NCBI GenBank assembly: GCA_030248215.1
Contig: JASANG010000324.1
Coordinates: forward strand, 46,490-110,489
Length of the DNA stretch: 64,000 nt
Source: Enoplolaimus lenunculus
Lineage: Eukaryota; Nematoda; Enoplea; Enoplida; Thoracostomopsidae
Direction: 5' to 3'
Shown: positions 36,369 to 47,428 of the stretch, piece after piece
Position numbering within the stretch: the stretch's first letter is position 1
Layout of the letters: each line of letters opens with the position of its first letter
Notes under the pieces: generated by a model
Seen by the model: only the letters and a program-made list of their open reading frames with translations
What the model was told of the DNA's origin: nothing
Database searches by the model: none
Position numbers and translations under genes: made by a program

Positions 36369-39300
36369 GTGTGGGAAATAGTTTACGGAGATTGGCTGAA
36401 AGTGCGATTTCGGAGAAGGGGAATGCCGTTGTACAGGACCCCGACTACGGCGGTAGAACAGGAATCAGTAGCAAGGGCTACGGCGCGTGAAAGCAGGGTG
36501 ACAACACGAAGTATGTCACGCGAGCTTCAGGCGGAACAGGGCAAGGAAATCGAAGAGATTTCGTTACCGAGTACAATGTGTCGTCAGGAATCACTTGAAT
36601 CAGTATTCCAGACGAATGGGAACGGCTTATCCGGGCAATCGACTATGATTGCGCGAGGAGCACAGGCGACGGAGATAAGGGCGCCGGGTCTAACGATGTT
36701 AGACGCGCAGCATACCGGAATGAGAGCGCAAGAGGATACAGGCATACGGCAAGGGAGTCATAGACTCGCTTATGCATCAGAGGGAAGCATAGGACATGGC
36801 GGTGTTGTAGATTCAGGCATGTCCTATCCTCGGATGACAGCGGAATATCAGAACGAGAGACAGGATTTGGAGGATTCGGGCGTATGTCGACCAGAACCGA
36901 GATACGCATTACCGAATCCGGCTATGATGGAACGAAATAGTTTGGAAACAGGCATGAGATGGACTCAGGCATATAGCGGGACGGAGCCGTCGCGCGGGAT
37001 AAATATGATTAAGCCGCATCCACAATTAGAAATGGATGGGCCGTTGGCAAACTGGTCGGTGGAACAACGCATGTCCATGGGGCATGGGTTACACCGACAA
37101 CAGGCTTCCACCCAGGTGCAAGGAATAGGAATACGGAGCCAGGATAGTGTGAAGGTGGTGGAAGAAGATAGAGGTCGCAGTCCGGGGGTGCCTCAAGCAC
37201 GCTCGAGAGCGACGTCTATTCAGGAATCAGAGGAGGAGGACGACGAAATCAAGGAATTGACTTGGGTATTTGAACGAGGATTGAAATCGAAACATAGTGA
37301 GAAGTTTCGGAAATTGTGGAGTAAATTGGAAAGTGAAATGGGTCAGAGGCCGGAGTCAAGGCAGGGTCACAGATCAGGCAGAGTTAGTCGGATGTCGAAT
37401 AAGGACGAAGTTAACCGGCAATCTGTGACAAAGGAGTACCGGGAAGCGACGCGAATGCATGGAGCAGGGGAACAAGCCTGCTCGATGTCGATGGGAAATC
37501 AAGAATTGCCGAAAGGAGGGGTGGCACCCCACCCTGTTCCTATGGGTTACCGACAGGCGAGTTACCCGGTGCTGACCCAACCATTGGCGGGGAATGCATA
37601 TCAGGCATTTCCGGCGCAACCAGGAGTGGCTCCGCAAGCGAACGCAAGTTGGCAAGAACCCGTCATGCAAACACCGAGGATGACGGGTTTTGCGGAGATG
37701 CCACAGTTACAGGCAATGGGGAATATGGCAAATCGGGTACCACAGCATATGGGGTACGCGAATCAGGGTGCACCACAAATCGTGGTGAAAATGCCGCAGA
37801 AATTGCCGTTGCAAAATTTCGAAGGCAAGTCAGATTTTGGAATCTGGTACAGGAAATTTGAACGGGTGATGCAAACGGCTAAAATTGTCGACAGCGAGTC
37901 CAAAATAAATCACTTCAGGAATCATGTGAAAGGACTGGCTGATCAATATTTGGATATTTTGGAAGAGCGGTATGGACCATACGGCTCAGAGGAGTTCGGG
38001 CAATTAGTGCGCGAATTCCAGGAAAGGTTTGGAGAATCAACGGACCTGTCGAATAGGATGGCAGCGTTCCAGAGGATCAGGCAGAAAGGGGGCGTGAGCG
38101 AATACGCTGACGAGTTGCAGTCTTATTGGGTAAGATATTTAGAGAAACAATTTGCGAACACTGAGGAAAGCAGGGACTTGTTGTGTCAGACATTTGTGAA
38201 CAACTCGTTCCCGGAAATGAAACAACGGCTGCAGCTGGGTATAGTAGAGTCGTTTGAGGAGTTACGGCGCCGTGCCTTGAAGTTGCAGAGGCAACTTGAA
38301 GCTGACGGCACGTTGAACGTGAAGGAAAAAGGGAGTAAAATGGAGTTGAAACAGGAACAACAAACGGGTGCGACGAATGCACAACAGGCAAGGCAAAATA
38401 CTGGCGCCGGGAATGCGCGGCGACAGCAGGCAGGACGAGCTCGTGTGAATAACCAGGAGCAAACGGAGGCACAGGGTTCAGGACAGGGTCAGCAGGCTGT
38501 ATCTGACCAGGTGCCACGGGATTCAGAGCGGGTCAGGAAATTAAGGGAAGTCGGATCGTGCTTCTTTTGTGAAGGACAGGGACATATCGCACGAGAATGT
38601 CCGGTAAAGGCGAGTAGACGGGATGCAAGTGGAGCCGCGGTGCAGCAGAATAATGCTGGCAACGCTGGAAATAGGCAAGGACAGGCACAAGAAGGGCAAG
38701 GAGGGAGATTCTCGCCTTGCGTTCATTTTAACAGGACAAATCACCCGTCGCACGAGTGTTTTCGGGCAAATCGCCTTCCGATACCGGGGTTGAACGCACC
38801 GTTACCCCCGATGACGTCGGCGAGCAGTAACCAAGTACAAGGACCGGTGATATTACAGAGGCAAAAAAAAGTCCTGGGGCCGTGTATATCGTCACCTACG
38901 GCCGCAGCGCAGTATAGTGGGGCACCTAGTATACGGATACGGAAAATTCATGAGGATCCGTTGCCTTCGGTTATGAAGGTGGCGAAGATACCTGTTATAG
39001 CTAATGTATGGACAGAGGCAGAGGAGCTGCGTCTGGAGGAAAACCGCACACAGCGGATCGCGTCGGTGAATGTGACGGAGATGGAGGTTTCGCAAGTAGA
39101 ACCTACATCGTCAGGCGAGGCTCAGAAGCGATCGAGTGTGTCAAGTCGGGGGGCGTCGACAGCGACGTCACCTGTTGAGAAAACGGATGGAAAGAAAAAG
39201 AAATGGAAAAAGAAGGAAGGTGTCGTGGAGGTGAACTTAGACGGGTCAAGTGACGAGGAACAAATGGATACAGAAATGGCAGAGAAAGGAGCAGAGCGGA

Positions 39301-39959
39301 TGGATATACCATCGGCAAAGCCGGGTGTGGAGCAATTGTGCACACCAGAGGCAACCGGAAAAGGAAAAGGTGAAGGCAAAGGTAAACAAGTGACAGGTAG
39401 CGGAAGCGCATCGGACGGCGCTTCGGGTACGACGATTAAAAAAGAATGGAAGGTGCTGGACCCGGAGGCGCATCAGGAGGGGAGGTACCCACGGATGCCG
39501 ACGGATACTTCATCGGTCGTGGAAGGTTCACCCTTCCTAGCGCAGCCGTGCGTAACTCCTCCTCCTCCGCCGTTGCCGGAAGGAGTGGATGGAGACCAGC
39601 GGCAGAGAGCTCACGAGCATGTGTCCGGTGCGGAACTGCTGGTGAGGCGGACCGAGGAAAAGGTGAAGGAGAAGGAAACCGAGCGTCAGGTGATGATGGA
39701 GAAGTTGAATAAGGCATTGGAGGAAGTTATGACGCTCGTTGGAGAAAAGAGGCAGCTGGAGAACCAGGTGCAAGAGTTGGCTGAGGAAAACGACAGGCTG
39801 AAAAAGAGAGTTGCTGGAGATAGATGGGAAGAGTCACCGGAGCCGTCCGACGATAGGACGTCTGCGAGTCAAAAAGGGGCGTTGAAGAGACAGAGGTCTC
39901 TAACGCCGGGACGCGCACGGAAAACGGTGCGCATGGATATTGAGGAGGGCGCGCGTTAG
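36369..39959 (+). CDS. Gag-like polyprotein of the LTR element
   Basis: A single open frame of 1196 codons. Residues 1-470 are low-complexity and charged. About 480-645 is a capsid-like region with the usual gypsy-gag pattern (QNFEGKSDFGIWYRKF at the start, later EYADELQSYW and LQLGIVESFEELRRRALKL). A CCHC zinc knuckle (CFFCEGQGHIARECP) is at about 731-745, with a second knuckle-like Cys/His motif some 50 residues on. About 1090-1146 is a strong coiled coil. The C-terminus is basic with an SLTPGRARK motif. Position 36423 is an alternative start. It would form the particle shell and bind the element's RNA. The ORF is far longer than usual for gag, mostly through the N-terminal and C-terminal extensions. 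The family call is from motifs only. Confidence 0.85.
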   Translation: MWEIVYGDWLKVRFRRRGMPLYRTPTTAVEQESVARATARESRVTTRSMSRELQAEQGKEIEEISLPSTMCRQESLESVFQTNGNGLSGQSTMIARGAQATEIRAPGLTMLDAQHTGMRAQEDTGIRQGSHRLAYASEGSIGHGGVVDSGMSYPRMTAEYQNERQDLEDSGVCRPEPRYALPNPAMMERNSLETGMRWTQAYSGTEPSRGINMIKPHPQLEMDGPLANWSVEQRMSMGHGLHRQQASTQVQGIGIRSQDSVKVVEEDRGRSPGVPQARSRATSIQESEEEDDEIKELTWVFERGLKSKHSEKFRKLWSKLESEMGQRPESRQGHRSGRVSRMSNKDEVNRQSVTKEYREATRMHGAGEQACSMSMGNQELPKGGVAPHPVPMGYRQASYPVLTQPLAGNAYQAFPAQPGVAPQANASWQEPVMQTPRMTGFAEMPQLQAMGNMANRVPQHMGYANQGAPQIVVKMPQKLPLQNFEGKSDFGIWYRKFERVMQTAKIVDSESKINHFRNHVKGLADQYLDILEERYGPYGSEEFGQLVREFQERFGESTDLSNRMAAFQRIRQKGGVSEYADELQSYWVRYLEKQFANTEESRDLLCQTFVNNSFPEMKQRLQLGIVESFEELRRRALKLQRQLEADGTLNVKEKGSKMELKQEQQTGATNAQQARQNTGAGNARRQQAGRARVNNQEQTEAQGSGQGQQAVSDQVPRDSERVRKLREVGSCFFCEGQGHIARECPVKASRRDASGAAVQQNNAGNAGNRQGQAQEGQGGRFSPCVHFNRTNHPSHECFRANRLPIPGLNAPLPPMTSASSNQVQGPVILQRQKKVLGPCISSPTAAAQYSGAPSIRIRKIHEDPLPSVMKVAKIPVIANVWTEAEELRLEENRTQRIASVNVTEMEVSQVEPTSSGEAQKRSSVSSRGASTATSPVEKTDGKKKKWKKKEGVVEVNLDGSSDEEQMDTEMAEKGAERMDIPSAKPGVEQLCTPEATGKGKGEGKGKQVTGSGSASDGASGTTIKKEWKVLDPEAHQEGRYPRMPTDTSSVVEGSPFLAQPCVTPPPPPLPEGVDGDQRQRAHEHVSGAELLVRRTEEKVKEKETERQVMMEKLNKALEEVMTLVGEKRQLENQVQELAEENDRLKKRVAGDRWEESPEPSDDRTSASQKGALKRQRSLTPGRARKTVRMDIEEGAR

Positions 39960-40362
39960 TCCAAAGAGACCAATGGGCGGATATGTGCGACAGGCCGCAG
40001 GGTCGGTGGTAAGTAAAATCGGACCGAGGCAGGCAAATCCGGTGTATAGTGCATCGGTGGCACGATCACAGACAGCGCCTGGGTACCGAGGGCCAGGAAC
40101 GGCAACGCAGGGGGTGGCTGGGAGTCCACCCGCTGGGACGGCAGGGGTACGGCATCGCGTCAGGCAAGTGTCGGACGAGCGGTACCCGGTACGGGTTGGC
40201 GGTCAAATGGGACAACCGCAAATGGCGCCCGGCCGTGGTTACTACAGCCAGCAGGTGGAGAATTTACGCCAGGCGATTCGAGAAAGTCGCCAATCGGAGC
40301 GACGGCAACAGAGCAGCAACAACGGACGTCGCAATCGTTGGGACGTGAAAACCAATGGGTGA
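39940..40362 (+). CDS. Short overlapping ORF after gag, unknown
   Basis: A 140-codon frame overlaps the gag end by about 20 bases in a different phase. The product would be basic, rich in Gly, Gln, Arg and Pro, with no protease or polymerase motif. It could be a trace of the region that precedes pol in relatives, or chance. The ~400 bp between it and the 3' LTR carry TTG-rich repeats and no further domain. Confidence 0.35.
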   Translation: MRRARVSPKRPMGGYVRQAAGSVVSKIGPRQANPVYSASVARSQTAPGYRGPGTATQGVAGSPPAGTAGVRHRVRQVSDERYPVRVGGQMGQPQMAPGRGYYSQQVENLRQAIRESRQSERRQQSSNNGRRNRWDVKTNG

Positions 40363-40765
40363 CGCAAGAGGAACTGGATGCGTATTATGAAGGGACGCCT
40401 AAATATACGCGGCGTCATTTTTTGAAGGAAACGGGTAAGGGACTTTCATATCTGGGGTTTGTTAAGGTGATGTTTCGGGGGTAATGCTACGGGTGCTGGG
40501 GTGCGCTGGTACGCGGTGTAATTAATGGACAGTTGGACGCATGGACAATGTTGTCGTGGGTCGTGTTATTGTTTGTTATTGTTATTCGGCAAAAAGAACT
40601 TTAAAATCAAATATAAAAATTAATATAAAGAAAGAAAATGATAAAAATTGTTGTTTGTTATTGTTATTGTTGTTGTTGGGTGGATTTACGCTTTTTAGCG
40701 ACGGCAAAAAAGGCAGTAAATAGGGCCATAAAATTTTGTTCGATGCCAGGGTCGGCATCTGTGCC

Positions 40766-40775
40766 GAAGGGGGAA
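40766..40775 (+). other. Polypurine tract
   Basis: GAAGGGGGAA lies directly upstream of the 3' LTR start (TGTAG at 40776), the expected position and composition for the plus-strand primer. Confidence 0.8.
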
Positions 40776-41959
40776 TGTAGGTGGCTCTGCCACACTTAAA
40801 CCTATTTCAAACTAAAAACTAAAACTAAAAATAAAACTTTAAATCAAAACCACACCTTAAGGGAGTCCCTGGCTCCACCTAGTCTCTCTTAGAACTTAAG
40901 TTAGGCTTAGGCGTTGCTACTAGGCGTAGAAACTGTTAAATCGATGTTATGGCGGCTGTGTCCGCAATGTTAAACTTACCTGGGCCCTGCGTGGCCGTAG
41001 AATGTCGTTGATTAATTGTGCATATTGTGTTGGCCTAATCTGCTACTAAGGACATAGCTAGGCTGTGTGTCTCGGGCATTGTTGTTGTTGTTGTAGGTAT
41101 GGTGTTGTGCAGGAAAGGTACCGGGTGTGTGCCTCCGGACCTCATTTGCATAGCGGACACACGATTTTGGGCGTCGGCGAAATGCAAATGAGGTCGGGAT
41201 GTGTATGGGTAGCCAGGACCGGAATCATTATTACAGTCTTGGCTGGTGGAAACGGTTGTTAAATTGTGGTCAGAACTTTGTGCGCATATATCGTTTATTT
41301 TACCTATATTTGTTGAACTTGCACGGATCGCGGTAAGTAAGATTGAATCAAATTAGTTTAAGTTTAGTCACGGTGGCTTAAGATGTGAAGGAAACTACGG
41401 AGTATTGGTTTAGTCGGCATTGCGCAAGGCGCGGAAATTACCCAGTATTGGATACTGGTGTTATGTGTTAAACGGGAAACTTGGGAATTACCGGAGAACC
41501 TGGGAAACGTAGTCTAATAAATCTAACGGGGTTAGATTTATTATTCTACAACGGCTTGGCCAAATCTAACGGGGTTAGATTGGTCGGAAATTTGGTGTAA
41601 CTCTAACGGGGTTAGAGTGCACGGTTCAACAGGGTGTAATTCTAACGGGGTTAGAATTATACGGACTCTGCTCTGGAAAATAAAAGGAATTTTGGTAACG
41701 GTAAAGCCAGTGGCTGGATTAAACCAGATTCAGGCGTCGGCTTTAAGGATTCCGGCTCGGGTTACCAGTTAAATTGCGTAACCTGTAATTTGCTGGTGTT
41801 AATATTGGATATTTGGTGTTATACGGGTTTTGGGTTGGGATTTTTAATAAACATTTACCGGCCGCGTTTACTAAATCAGAGCGATAAGCATACATCGAGG
41901 TAAAGAACATAACAGGCGATACAGGATACAGGCTTAGTCAAAATCACGAACTTCTCACA
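40776..41959 (+). repeat. 3' LTR of the gag-only element
   Basis: 1184 bp. It aligns end to end with 31096-32274 with about eleven substitutions and one 5-bp length difference. The octamer pair, the splice-donor-like GTAAGTAAG and the four GGG-loop hairpins are all present. Confidence 0.93.
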
Positions 41960-41964
41960 GACGT

Positions 41965-43132
41965 TTTAATTTTTCTAAACAGTTAATGGCCGGTGAAGTT
42001 TGTGATAAGTTTGAGATAGCAGTAAAAACACCGCATGTCACAGTTGATCCAATCAAAGTAATGCGTCGTCCATTTTATTGTGTGCCCCGTATGTGGATTT
42101 TGGCGACGCCCATTTCCCACACGAGTTTGGGAAAACGCTACAAACGGGAAATTGAAAAAACAAAACTTGATCAAGTGGTAAATTGAAACATTTTATAAAA
42201 CGTACATGGAATTGGAATTGAGTTTTCGGTTGTCAATTTACTACTAGCGAAATAATAATCCATGGCAGTGGGAAATTGAAACAGTTTTCAATATCAAATG
42301 GTAAATTGATAAGACAATCTAAATAGTAAAAGGGAAATTGAAAAGTGGTGAAAAACTGCAACAGAGAATAGGAGTCCAGAAATCTGTTTCAATTTCCTTC
42401 ACAGACATTCTATTGGAACCGGCAGTGGACAATTGAATTTTCCACAAACCGGAAATGAATTGCGGTAGGTAATATGACGTCAATCTTTTAGGTTAGTAGG
42501 TCAGTCAGTACTAATTAACAGCGTCTCTCTGCCTTCAGACAATAAATACTTTACTTTTTGATACAGTATGCATTTTTGTACAACGTAAACGACTAGTAAA
42601 TAAACTGACATTTAAAATGAAATTTTTCAACGATTAGTAAAGAATTTTAATAATTTGTTTTATACAAGTACTTTTTTAACTTTTGATTTAAACTTATATT
42701 TATTCTTCATTACAACATTACCAAATTACATTGTTCACACAAACGTTTTTTAGCTAAACCGTACTTGGGGTCAGGCCCACTATCCGTAATATTAGAAGGC
42801 TACCATTAGCAACATCACGAATTAAAAAACTGTGGACATTGATAGCCATAACACTCAGGGGGGGCCGGTTTCCTCCTTCAGAGCACGTGAAACATTTCCA
42901 ACTTTCTATTTAAATGTGTCTCGTTTAGCAATTATAAAATTTAATAGGTTCACTCTAAATTCTAGTAGTTTTTAGATACAAAATTTCATCGACTAGACAA
43001 TTCGTCGCCCATCAGTAAGCTTAGGCTAAGGCATAGAATTACGCTTAGGATTGTTTAGACCTGTGCATACCATTTAAGTAGAGCTAACCTAACCATGAGG
43101 ATATAGATTGTTATATACGTAACGAGCCACCC
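41965..43132. other. Non-coding region with a short dispersed repeat
   Basis: Positions 42170-42450 hold several GG(T/G)AAATTGA(A/T)A motifs, partly repeated at 55210-55300 in intron 2 of the glycosyltransferase gene. The 66-codon frame at 41986-42186 starts just outside the LTR element, but shows no domain. A TTAGGC-type hexamer cluster is at 43018-43055. Confidence 0.4.
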
Positions 43133-43140
43133 CTGTGAAG

Positions 43141-43431
43141 CCGAATTGGAACCGGCCCGGTTTTAGCGCTAGGGCCCATCATAGGTGGAAAATAATTTTA
43201 CACAAATGTCCAGGTTTCGCGTGCGTCTGTTGCATGTGTACTAAGACGCGTATCTGGGCGAGACTGATAAAAATTAACAATTATAATTCCGAGCCAATCA
43301 AAATATTAAACACTATTAAGGTTTAGGTTCTAACATACGGAACTGCTGCGACTTATTTCGAATGACGGCCAAGTCCCGGCCGGCTAGGCCCGCTAGTCCA
43401 AAATATAAGGCCCGGGCCGGTTCCAACCCTG
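43141..43431. mobile_element. hAT-type non-autonomous element
   Basis: 291 bp with inverted ends: left CCGAATTGGAACCGGCCCGG, right CCGGGCCGGTTCCAACCCTG. The flanks CTGTGAAG and GTGTGAAG (43133-43140 and 43432-43439) match at seven of eight positions, fitting a hAT 8-bp duplication. A right-end fragment of the same family lies at about 30920-30961. No coding capacity. Confidence 0.75.
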
Positions 43432-43439
43432 GTGTGAAG

Positions 43440-46400
43440 CAGCTATTAGATTTAGTTATTATACCAAGAATTTAACTACAAATGACTTTATGACCAATAA
43501 GGTTTTTTTCTATTTTAACCTGACTATACAAAGTATCAATGTATCACTTAGCAATCAAGAGGCAAGCTTGTTGTTAGCTTAACTTGCTGAGGGGCCCAAA
43601 AAATATTAAATAGGCTACGCCAGATTTCATATGATTTCGAAAAGGTGCTAAAACTTTTCTAGTGGGGGGCGGCAAAATTTTCTAATATGCCCCTTAGACT
43701 ACGATTTAGAGATCGGTGGGTGGTTTATTCACTGTATTTTCACAAATTGTGATATGGGGACTAGTATTTGCCCAATATTTCAATATAGAACTCTTGGTTG
43801 CCAGGGGAAACTTAAATTTGCTTGTCAATACCGAAACTGAGCTGGTTAGTATATTTACACATTTTGTAAAAGTTTGTAAAAGTTTAGAGCAAACAGACAT
43901 AGATACCGGGTACAGTTAGGAGCACCAAAACGCATTCAATTAATAGGGGTGCGAACAAACAACCCTTTTATCAAAACATTGTCATTCGAAGTCTAGGTGA
44001 TAAGTTAAAATAGTGTTTTACTTTTTTAAAAATTCTAATTTGCTAACTTTAAAAGGTTCATGAACGCGGACGCGCAGGTATCTACGAACTCCTTGGACAT
44101 TCCTGCTTCACCACTGAATACTTAGATGTATCGATATATCAAAAGTTTAAGGATTTTTAATGGTATCATTATCGGTTTATTGTTTGCTTCAAACCTACAA
44201 TTATTGTGGTCAGTTTAACTTTTGTAATCTTTCTAACACAAATTTACCTTCAATTTAAAAGGTATGAAAATGCAACCGGTCGAAATATAAATAACTGCTG
44301 CTTTGTACGTTCAAATTTCAAATGAGGTTTGTTTTGTTACAAATTGAATACATTTCTAACGTCCCTACACCCTTGCCTTCGATAGCTGTATGTGTATATG
44401 ATTTCAGCTTCCAGTGACCGTATTTTCAAATGTGCATACCCCGTATTACGAAGTAATCCAAGTTGATGCTGACTCTAAAAACAAGAGTATGTAACTGTTG
44501 TATTTTAATGAAACGAGGAGTACCAGCATACGTTGTCTATTTTTGCCATTCCTAGTTTTTTAGGGTGATGATGTCTCTTACAGTGCTTGTGTTATATAAT
44601 GAAAAACGAATATTTTTTTAAAAGCAAACGGATCGCGTTTTTCACTGGAACTTTACGTATTATCGTTTGCGAGAAATGTATACCCTCTATTAACGGCGTA
44701 GGGAACACTAAAACTGCAACGCACGCTGGATACATTTGTTTTGTAGGCGGAATGTATCCAGTTGCATGTTGCTCGTTTTATACACGTAACAACTCGTTTT
44801 TATACACATAATCCACTCTTGATAATAATGTTCATACAAGCAAATTGAAACATTTGCGGATCAGTGGTATGGCGCTGGGTTTAGGACCATGGCCTCAGAA
44901 CCGTGTGCGTTGGGGACGCAATGAGGCAAAAGTGGCACCAACATCAATTGCAGTCATGGTGCAATTGGATACACGTTTCCGATAAAAGTTCCTATCGGTT
45001 TCTTTTTTGTTTCCATTTTATAGAAATACCGCAAATTACGTTATTTTTATGCTCAAAATCATATATAAGACATAGTTTATATCGCGGAATTTTTCGTTAC
45101 ACATATGCTGCAATCGTTCGATGTGAAATAAAAATAACGAAATTCATCCAAAATCTAAAAAAAATTTCGGTGCATGCACTATTTCTTCTTTAAGATTTTA
45201 GAAAGACCGGTGAATATTTGTATGAATCAATTGTGTTAGCAGATGCATTACATGTTAAACGGATGGAGGGAGCCAAAATGAGAAGTTGACCTCCAGTGCC
45301 AGGCAGGGTGACACAGAACACACGATTTGATTTACCAGCACGCGTTGCATTTTCGGCATACAACACTCCATTTCAGGTGGACGGCTAGATATCGTTGTAA
45401 GCGTGCAGTACAATACTCATGGAGCAGGCTAGTAGCCAACTCACCTTGGTAGGGGCTAAACATTTTTCATTCGTTAGGGCAAACGAGTTCAATTTTTTAA
45501 ACACTTCTTGAAAAGAAAGTTCTGTGTAACTTTGTATTAAAGTGTTTAAAATATTTTACTTTTTCAATCCAACTTTAAGAAAGTCTTCATATGCCACAAA
45601 ATGTTCTACAAGAATTACGGTCCTTTAGAAATGTACAAAAATCTGTATTGAAATTTTCTTTTCATAGAACAATCACGCATAAGTCTTAAGAAATTAAGCT
45701 GGAAAGTTGTCTAAAATACATATGTAAGGGAATATATATGCTTGGAACGAAACCAATTAGGCTTAGGAATAAATTTATGCTAATGATATATACTCTATTT
45801 GCAAGTTGAACTGACCCTTTTAGAATAGGCTGCGTTTCCGAATATCCAGAGTACTGAAACCATTTTAAAATTGAAAATTTTGTCTGTGGCAGAAACGTAT
45901 CATTTTGTTTGCATGTATTTTTTCCGCTTAAGCATAGCTTAATATCAGTCAATTCTTCTTTGTTTAGATGATTTTTTCAAAAATCTTGAAATATGTACAC
46001 AACTAATTTGAACCATGTTAAATGTCACAATTTGCCCGCTAAGCGTAAGCCTAAACCGAAGTCTAAGCCTAAGTACGCTTAACCCACAGCATAAACCTGA
46101 ACCATATCGTAATAGTAAATTCTGAGCTAAAAGCCTAAGCGTAATCATTGCAGCACTTATGTTTCCAAGTCTTTGTCTCGCAGTGTGCATACCCCTGTCA
46201 TTAACATGGTCCACTAATTTGATTTCAAAATACTGTTTGGTAACAAACCGATACTGAGTTTAGGCTTAGGGTTTTTCCAAAACATAAGGCTAAACCTACG
46301 GAGGAAGCGTACTTGCGCCCAATTCACACAAAAGTTGCAAAATGATGGACCTAGAAAGTTAAGCCATCTTTAAAATGAATGTAACTTCGCGTGCAGCGTG

Positions 46401-46844
46401 AGGTTCTTTTAAGGTATCTAAACAACTCATATTTTAGGTAAAATCTTTCACATTCTTCATATGCTTCACCCAGAGGAGACAGCATACTACACACCTTACT
46501 CAAAAGTTTCTTTATTACCTTCTTTATTATTTCGTTTCATGAGAGTTATCTTATCTTAAGTAAAATTATAAGCCAGCGAGTGTAGCGAGCGAGAAAATTT
46601 GTCGGCATTTAGCAGCCTGGTGGATATTGTAATGCTTGTGTAGTGCCTAAAGCCATTTATAAACGCAGAAAGGTAGGATATTATCAACCACGCGAGCGAA
46701 GCGAGCGAGAATCCATGCGTATTTTAAAACGTAGGTGGTTTTGCTTGGTTTGGTTCGGGAGGGGGACCCTTTAGGGATGGGCCCCCAAATGGGCATATGG
46801 GCGGTGGCTTTTGGGCAATGTCAGTTGAAAATAGGATAGACGGT
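43440..46844. other. Non-coding region without a supported gene
   Basis: Frames at 43716-43919, 44587-44811, 44903-45193 and 45686-46214 lack motifs or splice partners. Positions 45060-45210 are a dispersed repeat also found at 52090-52255 (shared ACGAAATTCATCCAA and GAAAGACCG). GCCTAA-sense hexamers occur at 46040-46080 and TTAGGC at 46258-46275. GCGAAGCGAGCGAG-type motifs lie at 46572-46593 and 46686-46712. Confidence 0.4.
46040..46082. repeat. Degenerate GCCTAA hexamer cluster
   Basis: AGCGTA, AGCCTA, AACCGA, AGTCTA, AGCCTA and AGTACG run in one six-base phase. This is one of the clearest telomere-like clusters in the window. Confidence 0.6.
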
Positions 46845-47160
46845 CAAGGGACAACCTTGTTGAAAACTGAGACACATAAGCATGTGAGACATGCTTGCCA
46901 GTGTGTAAATACAAGCGCATTACACTGTATTATATGCTTAGCAGGAACCATATGGTCGACATATAGTCGACGATAAAAGTAGTTGAAGCGGAGGGCTACG
47001 TAACGCAGTGACAGAGCGCTCGCTTCGGAACCCTAAGTGTCCTGGTTCAATCCCGGTTCCATAGGCACTGTTTCCCAGCGGTTTAATAAGAGCCTGAGAT
47101 CCCAGTCCAACCAAACAAACCCGGGACCGAAAAACACGCTTACCATCATAAAAAAAAAGG
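46845..47160 (+). mobile_element. tRNA-cored SINE-like repeat, family A copy 2
   Basis: The head (46845-46992) holds AAGCATGTGAGACATGC and the palindromic GTCGACATATAGTCGAC. A tRNA-like core (46993-47065) follows, with an A-box-like TAACGCAGTGACAGAGC and a near-perfect B box GGTTCAATCC, then a tail ending in an A-rich run (about 47148-47158). It is followed at once by another family A copy, so the two form a tandem pair. An A-rich end suggests LINE-assisted retrotransposition. Confidence 0.75.
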
Positions 47161-47164
47161 GGGA

Positions 47165-47403
47165 ATGTAAAGGAACGACCGTGTTGAAAATTGACGCATT
47201 AAGCATGCGAGAAATGCTTGTCCGTGTGTATATGCTAGTGCATTGCACTATGCAGGATGCTTGCTAGCAGCATACGGTCGACATGTAGTCGAGGATAGAA
47301 GCAGTGGAGATGGTTTGCCTGAGTGACTGCAGTGTGCTAGTTTGAAACCGCCTGTAATCTTCAGTTTCAGCTGCTTAATAACAGTCTGGAGTTCAGGTTT
47401 CTA
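47165..47403 (+). mobile_element. tRNA-cored SINE-like repeat, family A copy 3
   Basis: Same order as copy 2: a head with AAGCATGCGAGAAATGC and CATACGGTCGACATGTAG, a more decayed tRNA-like core (about 47309-47365), then the tail (CAGCTGCTTAATAACAG). It lacks the long A-rich end of its neighbour. Confidence 0.7.
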
Positions 47404-47428
47404 CACAATATTTATAGGAGGGTATATA

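Larger units (their letters stand above)
31091..41964 (+). mobile_element. Young gag-only LTR retrotransposon (Ty3/Gypsy-like), with target duplication
   Basis: A complete-looking insertion of about 10.9 kb. A 5-bp target duplication GACGT (31091-31095 and 41960-41964) flanks two LTRs of 1179 and 1184 bp, which begin TGTAG and end ACA. In order the interior holds a primer-binding site next to the 5' LTR, a ~4-kb leader with tandem repeats, one very long gag-like ORF, a short overlapping ORF, and a polypurine tract next to the 3' LTR. No protease, reverse transcriptase, RNase H or integrase region is visible, so it looks non-autonomous and would depend on a pol-bearing relative. The LTRs differ by roughly 1%, which points to a recent insertion. 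The Gypsy assignment rests on the gag shape and the 5-bp duplication and is an inference. Confidence 0.92.

Noticed and set aside
36643-39918. Several minus-strand frames opposite gag
   Set aside because: Shadows of a long, GC-richer coding strand; no motifs of their own.
43716-43919. Hydrophobic 67-codon frame as a possible membrane peptide
   Set aside because: The opposite strand is equally open and there is no signal-peptide layout or splice context.
46993-47065. A functional tRNA gene on the plus strand
   Set aside because: Same reason: pol III boxes without a full cloverleaf, embedded in a repeat with two other copies.
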